11,137 bases of DNA from an uncultured bacterium (GCA_937873545.1 CALMWI010000459.1:1-11137); one strand, 5' to 3'. Numbered from the stretch's first letter, positions 1-7,969 are shown. The notes: a model not told the origin generated them from the sequence alone. Made by a program: numbers and translations.

Positions 1-37
1 ATTTCTTGCTGATCATTATTCAACTTTACAAAACGCT
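1..37. other. Short stretch downstream of the HD-domain gene
   Basis: These 37 bases follow the TAG stop of the leftmost minus-strand gene. I see no hairpin with a T-run here, so transcription of the left operon may continue past the window edge. On the minus strand an ATG at 14-16 would read M-I-S-K-K before the window ends. It could be the start of a seventh operon gene, but no clear Shine-Dalgarno site precedes it and five codons cannot support a call. Confidence 0.3.
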
Positions 38-622
38 CTACTTAATGATCCCTTTTCCGACTGTATCGGCGACCATGCTTTTCACGAATTCCGAGATATC
101 TTCGGAGCCGTCTTTAATTATCGAATTTTTATCGAGGATCATATCGGATGATATTTTATGCTCGATCCAGCCGTCTCCCCCGTTGTGGTAATTCTGCATG
201 ATCGGCTCAAGCCTGTCAACGACGCGGGCGAACTTTGCTTCAGGCGTAATTCTTGCTTCAAATTCGTTCCAGAGCCCGATGAACTCCTTCTTCTGATCTT
301 CAGGCAGAAAGCCGAATGTTATTTCAGCGCCTTCCTTTTCCTTCCGTTCCTTTTCAGCCTGCTTATCCGTATAAAAAATATAATCGCCGGCATGTATTTC
401 AACAAGGTCATGAATGAGCAGCATCTTGAGCACTTTGAGCATATCAATATCTTTGCTGTTTGAATATTCGGCAAGAACCATAGCCATCACGCAGATATGC
501 CATGAATGCTCGGCGTCATTTTCTTTCTTATTTGAAGCGAATCGGGTAGATTTCCGGATAATATCCTTTATCTTATCGATCTCTTTGATGAATTCGATCT
601 GTTTGGTGAGCCTGTCATTCAT
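38..622 (-). CDS. HD-domain phosphohydrolase, HDDC2/YfbR-like (possible 5'-deoxynucleotidase)
   Basis: A 194-residue soluble protein of the HD_3 / HDDC2 / YfbR type. The metal-binding HD signature is complete: His39 in AEHSW, His71-Asp72 in LIHDLVE, and Asp136 in RVVDRLEP. The spacing and the EHSW and HDLVEI contexts are typical of this subfamily, whose characterised members dephosphorylate deoxynucleoside 5'-monophosphates in the cytoplasm. The length matches the family. Substrate is not readable from the sequence; nucleotidase activity is inferred from family. There is no signal peptide or membrane segment. The start lies inside the end of the upstream gene (8-nt overlap, ATGAATGA) with no strong Shine-Dalgarno site, so translation is probably coupled. 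It is the last visible gene of the left operon, and its link to the envelope genes is unclear. Confidence 0.85.
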   Translation of the reverse strand: MNDRLTKQIEFIKEIDKIKDIIRKSTRFASNKKENDAEHSWHICVMAMVLAEYSNSKDIDMLKVLKMLLIHDLVEIHAGDYIFYTDKQAEKERKEKEGAEITFGFLPEDQKKEFIGLWNEFEARITPEAKFARVVDRLEPIMQNYHNGGDGWIEHKISSDMILDKNSIIKDGSEDISEFVKSMVADTVGKGIIK

Positions 623-1217
623 TTTTATCGGTACTGAATTCTGATATTGTTCGCTCTTTATCTTTAAACTTGTCCTGAAATTTTTTGAGTCTTTCGAATG
701 CTTTCTGGATCGTGAGTTCGGATTCGTTCTTTATACTCTCGAATTCCGCGAGGCTGACCGTATTCACGCTGTTACACCTTCTGCAATTGAAGATCAGACA
801 ATTGTTCTCCATTTTGTCCGCAGCCCAGATATTCTCTCCGCATACAGGACAGCATGGACCGATGACTGCCGGATAGGTTTTATTGAGGTGGCTGTCTTTT
901 ATTACTGAATAAAAAAACACTACCGATCCTATCCTGAAGTAAAAATCCTTATCGCTTATAGATTCCTTGATCTCCTTCCGGTGAAGCACGATACCCAGAT
1001 AAAGTCCGATGACCAGACATAGAAATGCGCCTGGTATTATAAATGCGGTTACGGTGAATAATTGCAGCGACGATATAATGCTGTCAAAATTCACTATTAT
1101 TATCGACAGGTAAAGAGCCGATACAAAACTGATGATCAGGCTGCTTAACAGCGGATGCAGACTGAAATAATTGCCGATTTTGTTAAAAACATTCTCTTTG
1201 ATCTTTTTTTCGTTCAT
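615..1217 (-). CDS. Two-helix membrane protein with C-terminal zinc ribbon, unknown function
   Basis: I do not recognise this 200-residue protein as a named family. A short charged N-terminus precedes two hydrophobic stretches at about residues 23-43 and 51-78, likely a transmembrane hairpin. A soluble region follows with two cysteine pairs, CPVC at 123-126 and CRRC at 145-148, 18 residues apart, a standard treble-clef or zinc-ribbon arrangement that should bind one zinc. Cys122 and Cys140 are extra. The tail (about 155-200) is highly charged, rich in Lys and Glu and probably helical or coiled coil. Both termini are likely cytoplasmic, because zinc ribbons normally sit in the reducing cytoplasm; this is inference. 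The start overlaps the stop of the deacetylase-like gene by ATGA, so it is part of the same operon. A regulatory or scaffold role is possible but nothing in the sequence proves it. Confidence 0.75.
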   Translation of the reverse strand: MNEKKIKENVFNKIGNYFSLHPLLSSLIISFVSALYLSIIIVNFDSIISSLQLFTVTAFIIPGAFLCLVIGLYLGIVLHRKEIKESISDKDFYFRIGSVVFFYSVIKDSHLNKTYPAVIGPCCPVCGENIWAADKMENNCLIFNCRRCNSVNTVSLAEFESIKNESELTIQKAFERLKKFQDKFKDKERTISEFSTDKNE

Positions 1218-2551
1218 GCTCTAAATTCTCTCTTGTTTAATTTAACTTCTTCAATTGCTTCAAATACGAAATCGGGGCTTGAATTATGTATAAGAATTGT
1301 CAGATCAGTCTGATACATTTTTGAAATATTCATGAAATATTCAAATTCGGCTTTTATCTGTATTTTGTTGAGTTTGTTATGCGCATAAAGTGTCGTATCC
1401 ATTACTATAAGAGGGTGCTCGATCATGTTATAGGCTTGTTTGCGATCAATGTTCCATGGCTTGAAAGCTGTGCCTGTTCCGCATCTGAATCCGGCATATC
1501 TTGAGTATCCGAGTGAGTAATCTTCCTTTATTCCGGTTTTTTCCAGAATATCGAATGAACTTCGGATATCGAACTGCAGGAAGTGCGCTCTCCCCTTCTC
1601 AACTTTGATATTGTACTTTTTCTCGAGTTCAGCATTTTCCTTAACAATGTTTTTTTCGTTTAGAAGTGAAAAATATCCGTAATGAAGCCCGATTTTCGCA
1701 CCTTTCTCTAAAAGCATGTTAAATATATTAATATCTTTTACCGTTTTAGTGAACCATCCGTCGTTGTACGGGCCTTCAGGTGAGGTAAGTATGAAAAAAA
1801 ATGGCTTTGTATTGAATTTCTCGGCAATTGAAAATATTCTGTCGAAAGTATGGTATGGATCTTTAACTCCCGAAAATGTTTTCGCGAGATATTTAATCAG
1901 GTCTGTTATGAAAAGAACAGGATCAAACCGTTTGATCAGATGTCCTATCAGCATCTTAAGCGTATTTCCGCTGTTGAATTTCTCGAATGAATCTACATCG
2001 CAGGTGATTATGACCTGAGGTATGTGTTCATTAAAAGAAACGCTTTTGTCGAGCTTTTTTATGATTTTTTTCAAAAGGCTGATATACTCGTCAACTACAG
2101 GTCGCCTGATAAAGTCTTCTTTAACGGCAAGGCTCAGACCGCCGGGAAATCTGCCGTGATCGTCCTTATCCGTTATTACAGCCTCTTCCCACCTGCTGAT
2201 CATGAAAAAGACCGAAGCCGGAAGATCGAACCCCGTTTTTATTTCATTTCCGTTTTCGCTGAAATAACTATCCCCGAATATCAAAGGTAGTTCTTTCGCA
2301 TAATCATTTGATAAATATGAAATTTGCACCGGAATATTTTCCGGCTTGATGTAATCATTATCTTTCAATCTTCCGAAGAACGAATCATTAAACACTATGC
2401 TCTTTCCGTTCGGGAGTACAAGCTGATAGTCATTTCTTTTCTGAAATTCTATAACGATTTCAGTTCCGAGCAGGTCTGAAATAATTGCGAGAACATACTT
2501 CTTTTCTTCAATAAAACCCTCGGGAGAATATATTTTAATATGATCTGTCAT
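1214..2551 (-). CDS. DUF7033 / polysaccharide-deacetylase-like protein
   Basis: A 445-residue protein in two parts. Residues about 20-165 resemble the DUF7033 domain, with its SRWEE motif at 119-123 followed by DDHGRFPGG at 130-138. From about 178 onward it looks like a divergent NodB/polysaccharide deacetylase barrel. TCDVDSF (Asp185, Asp187) stands in for the catalytic/metal Asp motif, GLHYGY with His290 for the metal-His motif, and there is a conserved block FRCGTGTAFKPWN at 355-367 and a late His422 in IHNSS. Members of this group are often found among surface-polysaccharide genes and are predicted to remove acetyl groups from sugars. The second His of the usual HxxxH motif is not evident, so activity is uncertain. 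There is no signal peptide, suggesting a cytoplasmic location. It overlaps lptG upstream and the zinc-ribbon gene downstream, each by ATGA. Confidence 0.8.
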   Translation of the reverse strand: MTDHIKIYSPEGFIEEKKYVLAIISDLLGTEIVIEFQKRNDYQLVLPNGKSIVFNDSFFGRLKDNDYIKPENIPVQISYLSNDYAKELPLIFGDSYFSENGNEIKTGFDLPASVFFMISRWEEAVITDKDDHGRFPGGLSLAVKEDFIRRPVVDEYISLLKKIIKKLDKSVSFNEHIPQVIITCDVDSFEKFNSGNTLKMLIGHLIKRFDPVLFITDLIKYLAKTFSGVKDPYHTFDRIFSIAEKFNTKPFFFILTSPEGPYNDGWFTKTVKDINIFNMLLEKGAKIGLHYGYFSLLNEKNIVKENAELEKKYNIKVEKGRAHFLQFDIRSSFDILEKTGIKEDYSLGYSRYAGFRCGTGTAFKPWNIDRKQAYNMIEHPLIVMDTTLYAHNKLNKIQIKAEFEYFMNISKMYQTDLTILIHNSSPDFVFEAIEEVKLNKREFRA

Positions 2552-3615
2552 TTTGCTCTTCTTATCAAAAATAATCCCGCCATACCGAAAATTATGTTGG
2601 GTGCCCAGGAAGACACAATAACATTCAACTGCCCTACTGCGCCCCAGTTCTTAAACATTATTATAAGAAGATAATAAACGAATGCAATTCCCACTGAAAT
2701 ACCGAAATTCACAGATGTTGCGCTCCTTGCCCTTCCTGTGCTTAAAGGAATAGCTATCAGTATCAGTATCAAAGTGATGGCACTATATGACATTTTGGAC
2801 ATTTTCTCGACTTCCCATTTAGTCATATCCGCACCGAGTTCTTTTTTCTTGGTGATGTACTCATCCAGCTCAAAATAGCCCATTTCGATAGGCTTCAGTT
2901 CTATTTCGGCGATATCTTTAGGCTCAAAATCCAGTCCGATAATAACAGAGTCGAGTTTTTCATACGAGGTAGAATCAGCTATGAATTTTCTTCGTGTCAG
3001 GTTAACTAGTTTCCACTTGCCGTTCTTATATTTCATGCTTTCGGCATCCAGTCTCGAATCGATCGATTCATTTTTTATATTCTGGATCGAAACTCCCGCT
3101 GCCACGCCTGTTTTACTGTCAAATGAGCTGATGTAAACTATACTGTTCTTTTCCTGATAAACGAACTCATTCATTTTCCTGTGGAATTTTGAGCCTTTAT
3201 TCAGGTAATAATCCTTCGCTTCGTAGTGCTTTCGTGAAAAATACGGTACTGCGGATTCAGTAAACCAGAAGTGCGCGAAAGACAATATAATTCCAAGAAT
3301 TAACAGAGGGGCAGATATCCTGAGCAGACTTATCCCGGAAGACATCATAGCTGTTATCTCGTTGTACTTTGTGAGACCGCCAAGTGTAAAAAGTAGCGAC
3401 ATAAAAACCACTACCGGAAATATCTGTGAAATTATCTCGGGAATTTTCAGCGTGTAGTACATAAAATAGCCGATCAACGGCATTTCCGCGTCAATGAATT
3501 TATTCAGGTTATCGAAAAGGTCTATTACAATATATACCGTAATCATAGCCAGAAGCGCTATGAAAAGCGTTGAAATGAACTTTTTAACTATATATGAATC
3601 TAATATTTTTATCAT
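2548..3615 (-). CDS. lptG: LPS export permease LptG (YjgP/YjgQ family)
   Basis: LptG pairs with LptF in the inner membrane, and with the LptB ATPase pulls lipopolysaccharide out of the membrane and passes it to the periplasmic bridge. The 355-residue product has the family layout: three N-terminal helices (about 12-33, 59-81, 97-117), a periplasmic beta-rich domain (about 120-270) and three C-terminal helices (about 277-293, 302-322, 337-352). The cytoplasmic loop KYNEITAMMSSGIS (83-96) is the coupling-helix region that contacts LptB. I chose the ATG at 3613-3615, which overlaps the lptF stop by ATGA and gives the expected N-terminus MIKILDSYIVKKF. An in-frame ATG at 3750 would add 45 residues, but that extension is just lptF read out of frame. 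F and G are told apart mainly by gene order, so the labels could be swapped. lptB and the other lpt genes are not in the window. Confidence 0.88.
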   Translation of the reverse strand: MIKILDSYIVKKFISTLFIALLAMITVYIVIDLFDNLNKFIDAEMPLIGYFMYYTLKIPEIISQIFPVVVFMSLLFTLGGLTKYNEITAMMSSGISLLRISAPLLILGIILSFAHFWFTESAVPYFSRKHYEAKDYYLNKGSKFHRKMNEFVYQEKNSIVYISSFDSKTGVAAGVSIQNIKNESIDSRLDAESMKYKNGKWKLVNLTRRKFIADSTSYEKLDSVIIGLDFEPKDIAEIELKPIEMGYFELDEYITKKKELGADMTKWEVEKMSKMSYSAITLILILIAIPLSTGRARSATSVNFGISVGIAFVYYLLIIMFKNWGAVGQLNVIVSSWAPNIIFGMAGLFLIRRAK

Positions 3616-4802
3616 CTGAATAATTTCCTGAACGGGTAAATGATATAGGAAACCAAAATATTCAGCCATGCGAAACTGATCTTTACGCCTCTGGAAGCAT
3701 ATCGGATAAGGACAAGCCCGAGAATCCCGATTATTATATTGGCATTCCACATCGCATAGAACGGGTCGAGTTTACCTCTGTCGGCGAGATCTTCTCCTGA
3801 GATCAGGAAAAGCCAGTAAACCATAAAAATAAGTATGCTCATAGTTACCGATCCGCCAAGACCTCCCCTGCCAGACATCAGCCCCAGAGGAGCTCCGATA
3901 AGTATCATAACGATGCATGCGAATGACAAAGCGAACTTTTTATGGTATTCGACTTCCACCTGCGAGATCAGAATTGCTGAAGCATTATCTCTTTTGAGCC
4001 TGACCATCTTTGCTTTCAAGCTGTCGGAGCTTTTTTCCCTATCGCCGTAATTATTTCTGTCATTTACTTCAAAATCAATTCCCGACACTTCTTTTGTCAG
4101 TTCCATCTTTGAGAACTTCGATCGAAAATACCCGTCCGGCTTCTGCGGATCAAGGTTCGCGATCTCTCCGTCATTTAAAGTGATCCTGTATCTTTTAATT
4201 CCCTGATCGTAAACAAGCTTCCCGCTTTCGGCCGTGATAGTTCTCCTGTACTTTCCTATTCTGGAATTCTCCAGAAGAATAATTTTAAAAAGCTCGTTCT
4301 TTTCGTTGTCCACTTGTTGGGCTTTTATCACAAAACCGGGTATGTCCGTAACGAATATACCCGGTTCGATCGCGGCAAGCGGTTTCTTTTTCGTAATGGA
4401 TGATTTTAAGATCTTGCTCTGATGATTCATCTCAGGAAGGATATTATTGTGGAAATAAAGCATGCCGAAAGTTAAAAATATGCCTGCAATAACAGCCGGA
4501 GCCATAACCTGATATATGGAAATACCGCTCGACTGCATTACCGACCATTCATTGTCCTGCGACAGCCTTCCGTATGCCATCAGCGAAGCTACAAGCACAG
4601 ACATCGGTATGGCGAGGGCAAGTATCCATCCCAGACTCAGGTAAAAGAACTCCAGTATCACGAGAAGGTCGAGACCTTTTCCGACAAAAGTGGTCATCAT
4701 TTTCATAATTATGTTAAGCACAAAAATGAACAAAATCATCCCGAGTGACATAAAGAACGGAAAAATATGCTCTTTAAGTATGTAAAAATTAATTATTCTC
4801 AT
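3612..4802 (-). CDS. lptF: LPS export permease LptF (YjgP/YjgQ family)
   Basis: The first of two adjacent YjgP/YjgQ permeases, the membrane half of the LptB2FG transporter. The 396-residue protein has helices at about 12-34, 46-78 and 98-118, a periplasmic jellyroll domain from about 120 to 290, then helices at about 291-309, 317-336 and 350-367. The cytoplasmic segment NEWSVMQSSGISIYQV (84-99) matches the coupling region facing LptB, and the block GAPLGLMSGRGGLGGS at about 303-318 is typical of the family. A hydrophobic, basic tail after 370 (SFAWLNILVSYIIYPFRKLFR) extends past the last core helix. The gene starts 3 nt after the tricorn stop without a strong Shine-Dalgarno site, pointing to coupled translation, and its TGA overlaps the lptG start. 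The pair is good evidence that this organism has an LPS- or lipooligosaccharide-bearing outer membrane. Confidence 0.9.
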   Translation of the reverse strand: MRIINFYILKEHIFPFFMSLGMILFIFVLNIIMKMMTTFVGKGLDLLVILEFFYLSLGWILALAIPMSVLVASLMAYGRLSQDNEWSVMQSSGISIYQVMAPAVIAGIFLTFGMLYFHNNILPEMNHQSKILKSSITKKKPLAAIEPGIFVTDIPGFVIKAQQVDNEKNELFKIILLENSRIGKYRRTITAESGKLVYDQGIKRYRITLNDGEIANLDPQKPDGYFRSKFSKMELTKEVSGIDFEVNDRNNYGDREKSSDSLKAKMVRLKRDNASAILISQVEVEYHKKFALSFACIVMILIGAPLGLMSGRGGLGGSVTMSILIFMVYWLFLISGEDLADRGKLDPFYAMWNANIIIGILGLVLIRYASRGVKISFAWLNILVSYIIYPFRKLFR

Positions 4803-4805
4803 ATT

Positions 4806-7800
4806 TTATTTAATTTCGCCCATAAGCAGCTCGACAGCTTTTTTAAGTTCGGGTTCCTCGTCTTTAAGTATTTGTTCTAGCGTTGGGTCAACTAATATAT
4901 CAGGCTGAACACCATTGCCTTCCATATTAACGCCTTCTTTGTTATACCATCCGGTTCGCGGCAGTCTCATAGAGGAACCGTCCATAAGCTCATATGGCCC
5001 TGTTCCTATAACATCACCTGAAGTCGGAGTGCCAATGATCTTCCCGAGGCCGAATTCCCTGTACAGCGCGGGAAATATTTCCGCATCTGAAAACGAATAT
5101 CTGTTTATCAGCAGCGCTGAGGGTTTGTCCCAAATATCATAAGGGGCTTTAAGTTTTTTAGCTCCGTTTATTCTTGTAGTTGTAAAAGCATACTGCCTCT
5201 TTGTGAGCAGCTCAATAAGCTCGTCATGAGTATATCCTCCCCCGTTGAATCTGACGTCGATTATCAGGGCTTTTTTGTTAAAATTAGTCGTGTACAGATC
5301 TTCAATGAATTTATTGAGCGGGCCGTGAGACATGCCCTGAATATGGACATAGCCTATCTGACCTCCCGAAAGTCTTTCTACCAACGCCTTTCTCTCATTA
5401 ACCCAGGTCTGATAGATCAATTCATTATCGTTATCCAGACCTTTTATACTGACTTCAGCCTTTTTTTTATCCTTCTTCAAAAAAGTTAATTTGATCTTGT
5501 CACCGACTTTGTTCCTAAAAAGTGTAAGAACATCCGTCTCGGGAGTGATCTCGACATCATCTACTGAAAGAATTATATCGCCGGGTTCAATGGCGTGAAC
5601 AGTTTTTAAAACTGAATTGTCATAAACTTTTCTGACTGTCAGCCCTTTTTTAAGTCTGGCCGTATAGTCGAATTCAGCTCCTGTTTTAGCTATAGAAATC
5701 TTTTTTATTTCAGATTCGTCTTTAGGATAATATCCGGTATGCGACGAGTTCAATTCCCCTATCATTTCTTCGATAATACCCTTGAATGTTTCTCCGTCCG
5801 TAACATATTTTAGATATTGAGAGTAAAGCAAGGCAAGCCCGTCCCAATTCGTCTCATGCATTCCGGGATCGTAAAACCACTTCTTAAACACAAAATGCGC
5901 TTCATCGAATACTTTTCTGATAATATCATTTTTAATATAGCTGTATTTAATTTCAAACTGAGTATCTTTTATTTTTTTTGACAACAGATCAAAAGCTTTT
6001 ATCTTTCCGCCCTGACTGTAGAAAACCGCCGAAGCGGAATCAGACATTAAAATCCCGTCAGCTTTTCCGCCTGTAATTTCTGTAACAAGCTCGTCATTTT
6101 TCATCTGGTAATCTGTTTTTCTCAGATAAGTTTTTTCCTCAAACAGGTTTATATAATAAATGTTCTGATCTTTAGTAAGGCTGAGAATGTAATTATCTCC
6201 CGGTCTGTTTATAATAAGTTTTTCGGTGTTTTTAAGATCGGTCTTTGGGAATTCGGACTTAGTGACGCTTTCTTTTAAATCTTTTTTCTTTTCTTTTTTC
6301 TCAAATATATCTTTCCATTTATCTTTGTCGAAATGGAATTCCGTGAGCTTTTTTAGGTCCGCTCTGAATACCCCGCCCTCCTTATTGAAGAAAAGAAACT
6401 CCTCTTTCGGGTCGAGTCTTAAATCCCATAGCCATCCTGAATGCGAATAAATGATCTCTCTGCTTTTTGATACAGTATCATAGATATACACATCCGTATT
6501 CCAGAGGCCTGGTTCCGCAGTTGAATAAAATATATATTTTCCGTCCTGTGATATCTCCGCATTCTCTACATATCTGTCCGTGACTATCTCGCTGAATGTA
6601 TCCTTTGCCTTATCTTTTACTGCAAGTTTTCTGTATGGCGTTTCATCGGTCGAATAAAAAACGAAAAGCGTTCCTTTTTTAACTTGAAGTGATAAAATAT
6701 ATTTGTCGCTGCCCCACGGGACCATTTCTGCCTCATTTTCAGCTTTTACTGATTTTTTGAACAATTTAGGACAGCCATTTATTAGAGAAGTAAAGTATAT
6801 CGTTTCATTGTCGTCCATAACGACAAAATCCTCGATCCCTTTAGAATCTTTAGTGATCCTCTTTATCTCTCCTCCTTCGAACGGCACAGCAAAAAGGTCG
6901 AATTTATATTTGAAAAGAACCCAATTACCTTTTGATGAAGGTATGAATTTGTCAGCGGATGAAACATTATTCTCATATACCGTTTCGGGACCGAAAACAT
7001 CTTCGCCTATTTCAATTTCGAGTTTCTTAGTTACATTCATATCAGGATCAGTTGTCCATATCTCGTCAAAATACTCATAGGCCATTCTGTCATTCGTCAG
7101 GGCAATAGAAATGTCCCTTGCTGACCAAGTTGTAAAGTTTGTTAATTTAATTACTTTAGTGTCCGCATTTACTATCTCAGGCTGCTGCAACTGACATACC
7201 TGAAAGGTGCTTCCGTCAGATTGCGCAAAATAAATACCTTTACCTGTTTTTGAGAATACCGGATACCTTTCAGTCAACGGGCTGTCGACAACTACCGAAT
7301 ATGAACCCGATTTCATATCGTAAATATAAATGCATCCATTCTGGCTGCCTTTCATTTTTTCTCTGTAAGGATCTCCCCTCAAACTGAAAACGAATTTTTC
7401 GTTATCTTTTGAAAGATCGCCGTATGGATATCCTATCGAATTCATATCGGTCAGGTCTGAGCCGTTAATACGGATCCTGTACATTTTGTTTCCTGCAAAG
7501 CTATGATACTTTGTTAATAGGATCGTTTCTGAGTCTGCGAACCAGTCAACAACTGTATAATCACCTGTTAATATTTTTTTTGCCGCTCCTCCGTCGGCAG
7601 GCATGACATAAACTCCGCTTGAACCGTCTCTGTCCGAATTGAATGCGATAAATTTTCCGTCAGGCGAGTAATCAGGATTTGAATCGTCGCCTTTTACAGA
7701 TGTCAGTCTTTTCGCTATTCCTCCTTCAAAAGGGACCGACCACAGATCGCTAACAAAGGAAAAACATACTTTGGTTCCGTCAGGAGAAACAGCCGGATCT

Positions 7801-7871
7801 TTCATAAAATGAGGTTCGAAGGCAAATAATGCGATACTCATATATAATACTATCACGGCTTTAGATTTCAT
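4806..7871 (-). CDS. Secreted tricorn-like protease (S41 family with beta-propellers and PDZ)
   Basis: A 1021-residue protein close in size to archaeal tricorn. A Sec-type signal peptide (about 1-18, hydrophobic core VIVLYMSIALFAF) suggests a periplasmic or outer-envelope location. Residues about 20-300 and 300-560 carry WD40/PD40-type propeller repeats (SPDGTKVCF, SPDGKFIAF, SQDGKYIFY), divided from the catalytic half by a Lys/Glu-rich linker near 520-555. A helical core domain (about 655-710), a PDZ domain (about 732-812) and the S41 core (about 838 to the end) follow. The tricorn tetrad is visible: Ser710-His711 in NSSHTGYY, nucleophile Ser928 in SFSDAEIF followed by Asp929, and Glu984 in NMEGNGVQPD. 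DVRFNGGG at 872-879 is the usual S41 strand. The family cleaves oligopeptides and unfolded proteins. The start is fixed by AGAGGTG at 7877-7883. It is the first gene of the left operon, directly ahead of lptF. Confidence 0.92.
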   Translation of the reverse strand: MKSKAVIVLYMSIALFAFEPHFMKDPAVSPDGTKVCFSFVSDLWSVPFEGGIAKRLTSVKGDDSNPDYSPDGKFIAFNSDRDGSSGVYVMPADGGAAKKILTGDYTVVDWFADSETILLTKYHSFAGNKMYRIRINGSDLTDMNSIGYPYGDLSKDNEKFVFSLRGDPYREKMKGSQNGCIYIYDMKSGSYSVVVDSPLTERYPVFSKTGKGIYFAQSDGSTFQVCQLQQPEIVNADTKVIKLTNFTTWSARDISIALTNDRMAYEYFDEIWTTDPDMNVTKKLEIEIGEDVFGPETVYENNVSSADKFIPSSKGNWVLFKYKFDLFAVPFEGGEIKRITKDSKGIEDFVVMDDNETIYFTSLINGCPKLFKKSVKAENEAEMVPWGSDKYILSLQVKKGTLFVFYSTDETPYRKLAVKDKAKDTFSEIVTDRYVENAEISQDGKYIFYSTAEPGLWNTDVYIYDTVSKSREIIYSHSGWLWDLRLDPKEEFLFFNKEGGVFRADLKKLTEFHFDKDKWKDIFEKKEKKKDLKESVTKSEFPKTDLKNTEKLIINRPGDNYILSLTKDQNIYYINLFEEKTYLRKTDYQMKNDELVTEITGGKADGILMSDSASAVFYSQGGKIKAFDLLSKKIKDTQFEIKYSYIKNDIIRKVFDEAHFVFKKWFYDPGMHETNWDGLALLYSQYLKYVTDGETFKGIIEEMIGELNSSHTGYYPKDESEIKKISIAKTGAEFDYTARLKKGLTVRKVYDNSVLKTVHAIEPGDIILSVDDVEITPETDVLTLFRNKVGDKIKLTFLKKDKKKAEVSIKGLDNDNELIYQTWVNERKALVERLSGGQIGYVHIQGMSHGPLNKFIEDLYTTNFNKKALIIDVRFNGGGYTHDELIELLTKRQYAFTTTRINGAKKLKAPYDIWDKPSALLINRYSFSDAEIFPALYREFGLGKIIGTPTSGDVIGTGPYELMDGSSMRLPRTGWYNKEGVNMEGNGVQPDILVDPTLEQILKDEEPELKKAVELLMGEIK

Positions 7872-7876
7872 TTCGG

Positions 7877-7883
7877 CACCTCT
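7877..7883 (-). promoter_or_regulatory. Ribosome binding site of the tricorn gene
   Basis: The minus strand reads AGAGGTG ending 5 nt before the ATG at 7869-7871. It is the only strong Shine-Dalgarno site in the left operon. It supports the first Met over the internal Met11, and so keeps the signal peptide intact. Confidence 0.7.
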
Positions 7884-7901
7884 TTTAATCCAACGGTTTA
7901 G

Positions 7902-7929
7902 AATATAAACAATTACCTTTCAAAAACAA
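7902..7929 (-). promoter_or_regulatory. Possible promoter of the left (tricorn-lpt) operon
   Basis: On the minus strand a -10-like TATATT (7902-7907, 5 of 6 matches to consensus) lies 16 nt after a weak -35-like TTGTTT (7924-7929, 3 of 6). Transcription would start near 7895 and leave a leader of roughly 24 nt holding the AGAGGTG ribosome site. The region is very AT-rich, so chance matches are likely; the -35 is poor. Confidence 0.35.
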
Positions 7930-7940
7930 ATTAAAAACAA

Positions 7941-7969
7941 TTGAAAAATTATGATCTTTTAATTATATT
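7941..7969 (+). promoter_or_regulatory. Sigma70-like promoter of the YugP-type metallopeptidase gene
   Basis: TTGAAA at 7941-7946 and TATATT at 7964-7969 each match the consensus at 5 of 6 bases and are separated by the optimal 17 nt. Transcription would begin near 7976, about 23 nt before the ATG. The -35 boxes of the two divergent promoters lie only 11 nt apart, so one regulator or polymerase could affect both directions. Confidence 0.6.

Larger units (their letters stand above)
38..7871 (-). other. Six-gene envelope operon: tricorn protease, lptF, lptG, DUF7033, zinc-ribbon, HD
   Basis: All six genes share a strand. The successive junctions are a 3-nt gap (tricorn to lptF), ATGA overlaps (lptF to lptG, lptG to DUF7033, DUF7033 to the zinc-ribbon gene) and an 8-nt overlap (zinc-ribbon to HD). 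No terminator or promoter-sized gap lies between them, and the downstream starts have poor Shine-Dalgarno sites, as expected for translational coupling. Four of the six products are predicted membrane or exported proteins, or sugar-modifying ones, so an envelope theme is reasonable. Operon status is inferred from spacing only. Confidence 0.8.

Noticed and set aside
14..16. Minus-strand ATG near the left edge, a possible seventh operon gene
   Set aside because: Only five codons are visible and there is no clear Shine-Dalgarno site; it cannot be supported from this window.
158..463. Rightward open frame of 101 residues opposite the HD-domain gene
   Set aside because: It lies wholly antisense to a protein with a complete HD motif, has no domain or ribosome site, and looks like complementary-strand noise.
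38..622. HD-domain protein as a CRISPR Cas3 or abortive-infection nuclease
   Set aside because: The EHSW and HDLVEI contexts and the 194-residue length fit HDDC2/YfbR nucleotidases, and no other defence gene is near.
1716..2290. Two rightward open frames (100 and 88 residues) opposite the DUF7033 gene
   Set aside because: Both are inside a well-supported minus-strand gene and show no recognisable protein character.
6703..7080. Rightward 125-residue open frame opposite the tricorn propeller region
   Set aside because: Its serine-rich composition is what antisense reading of this gene would give; there is no start signal or family pattern.
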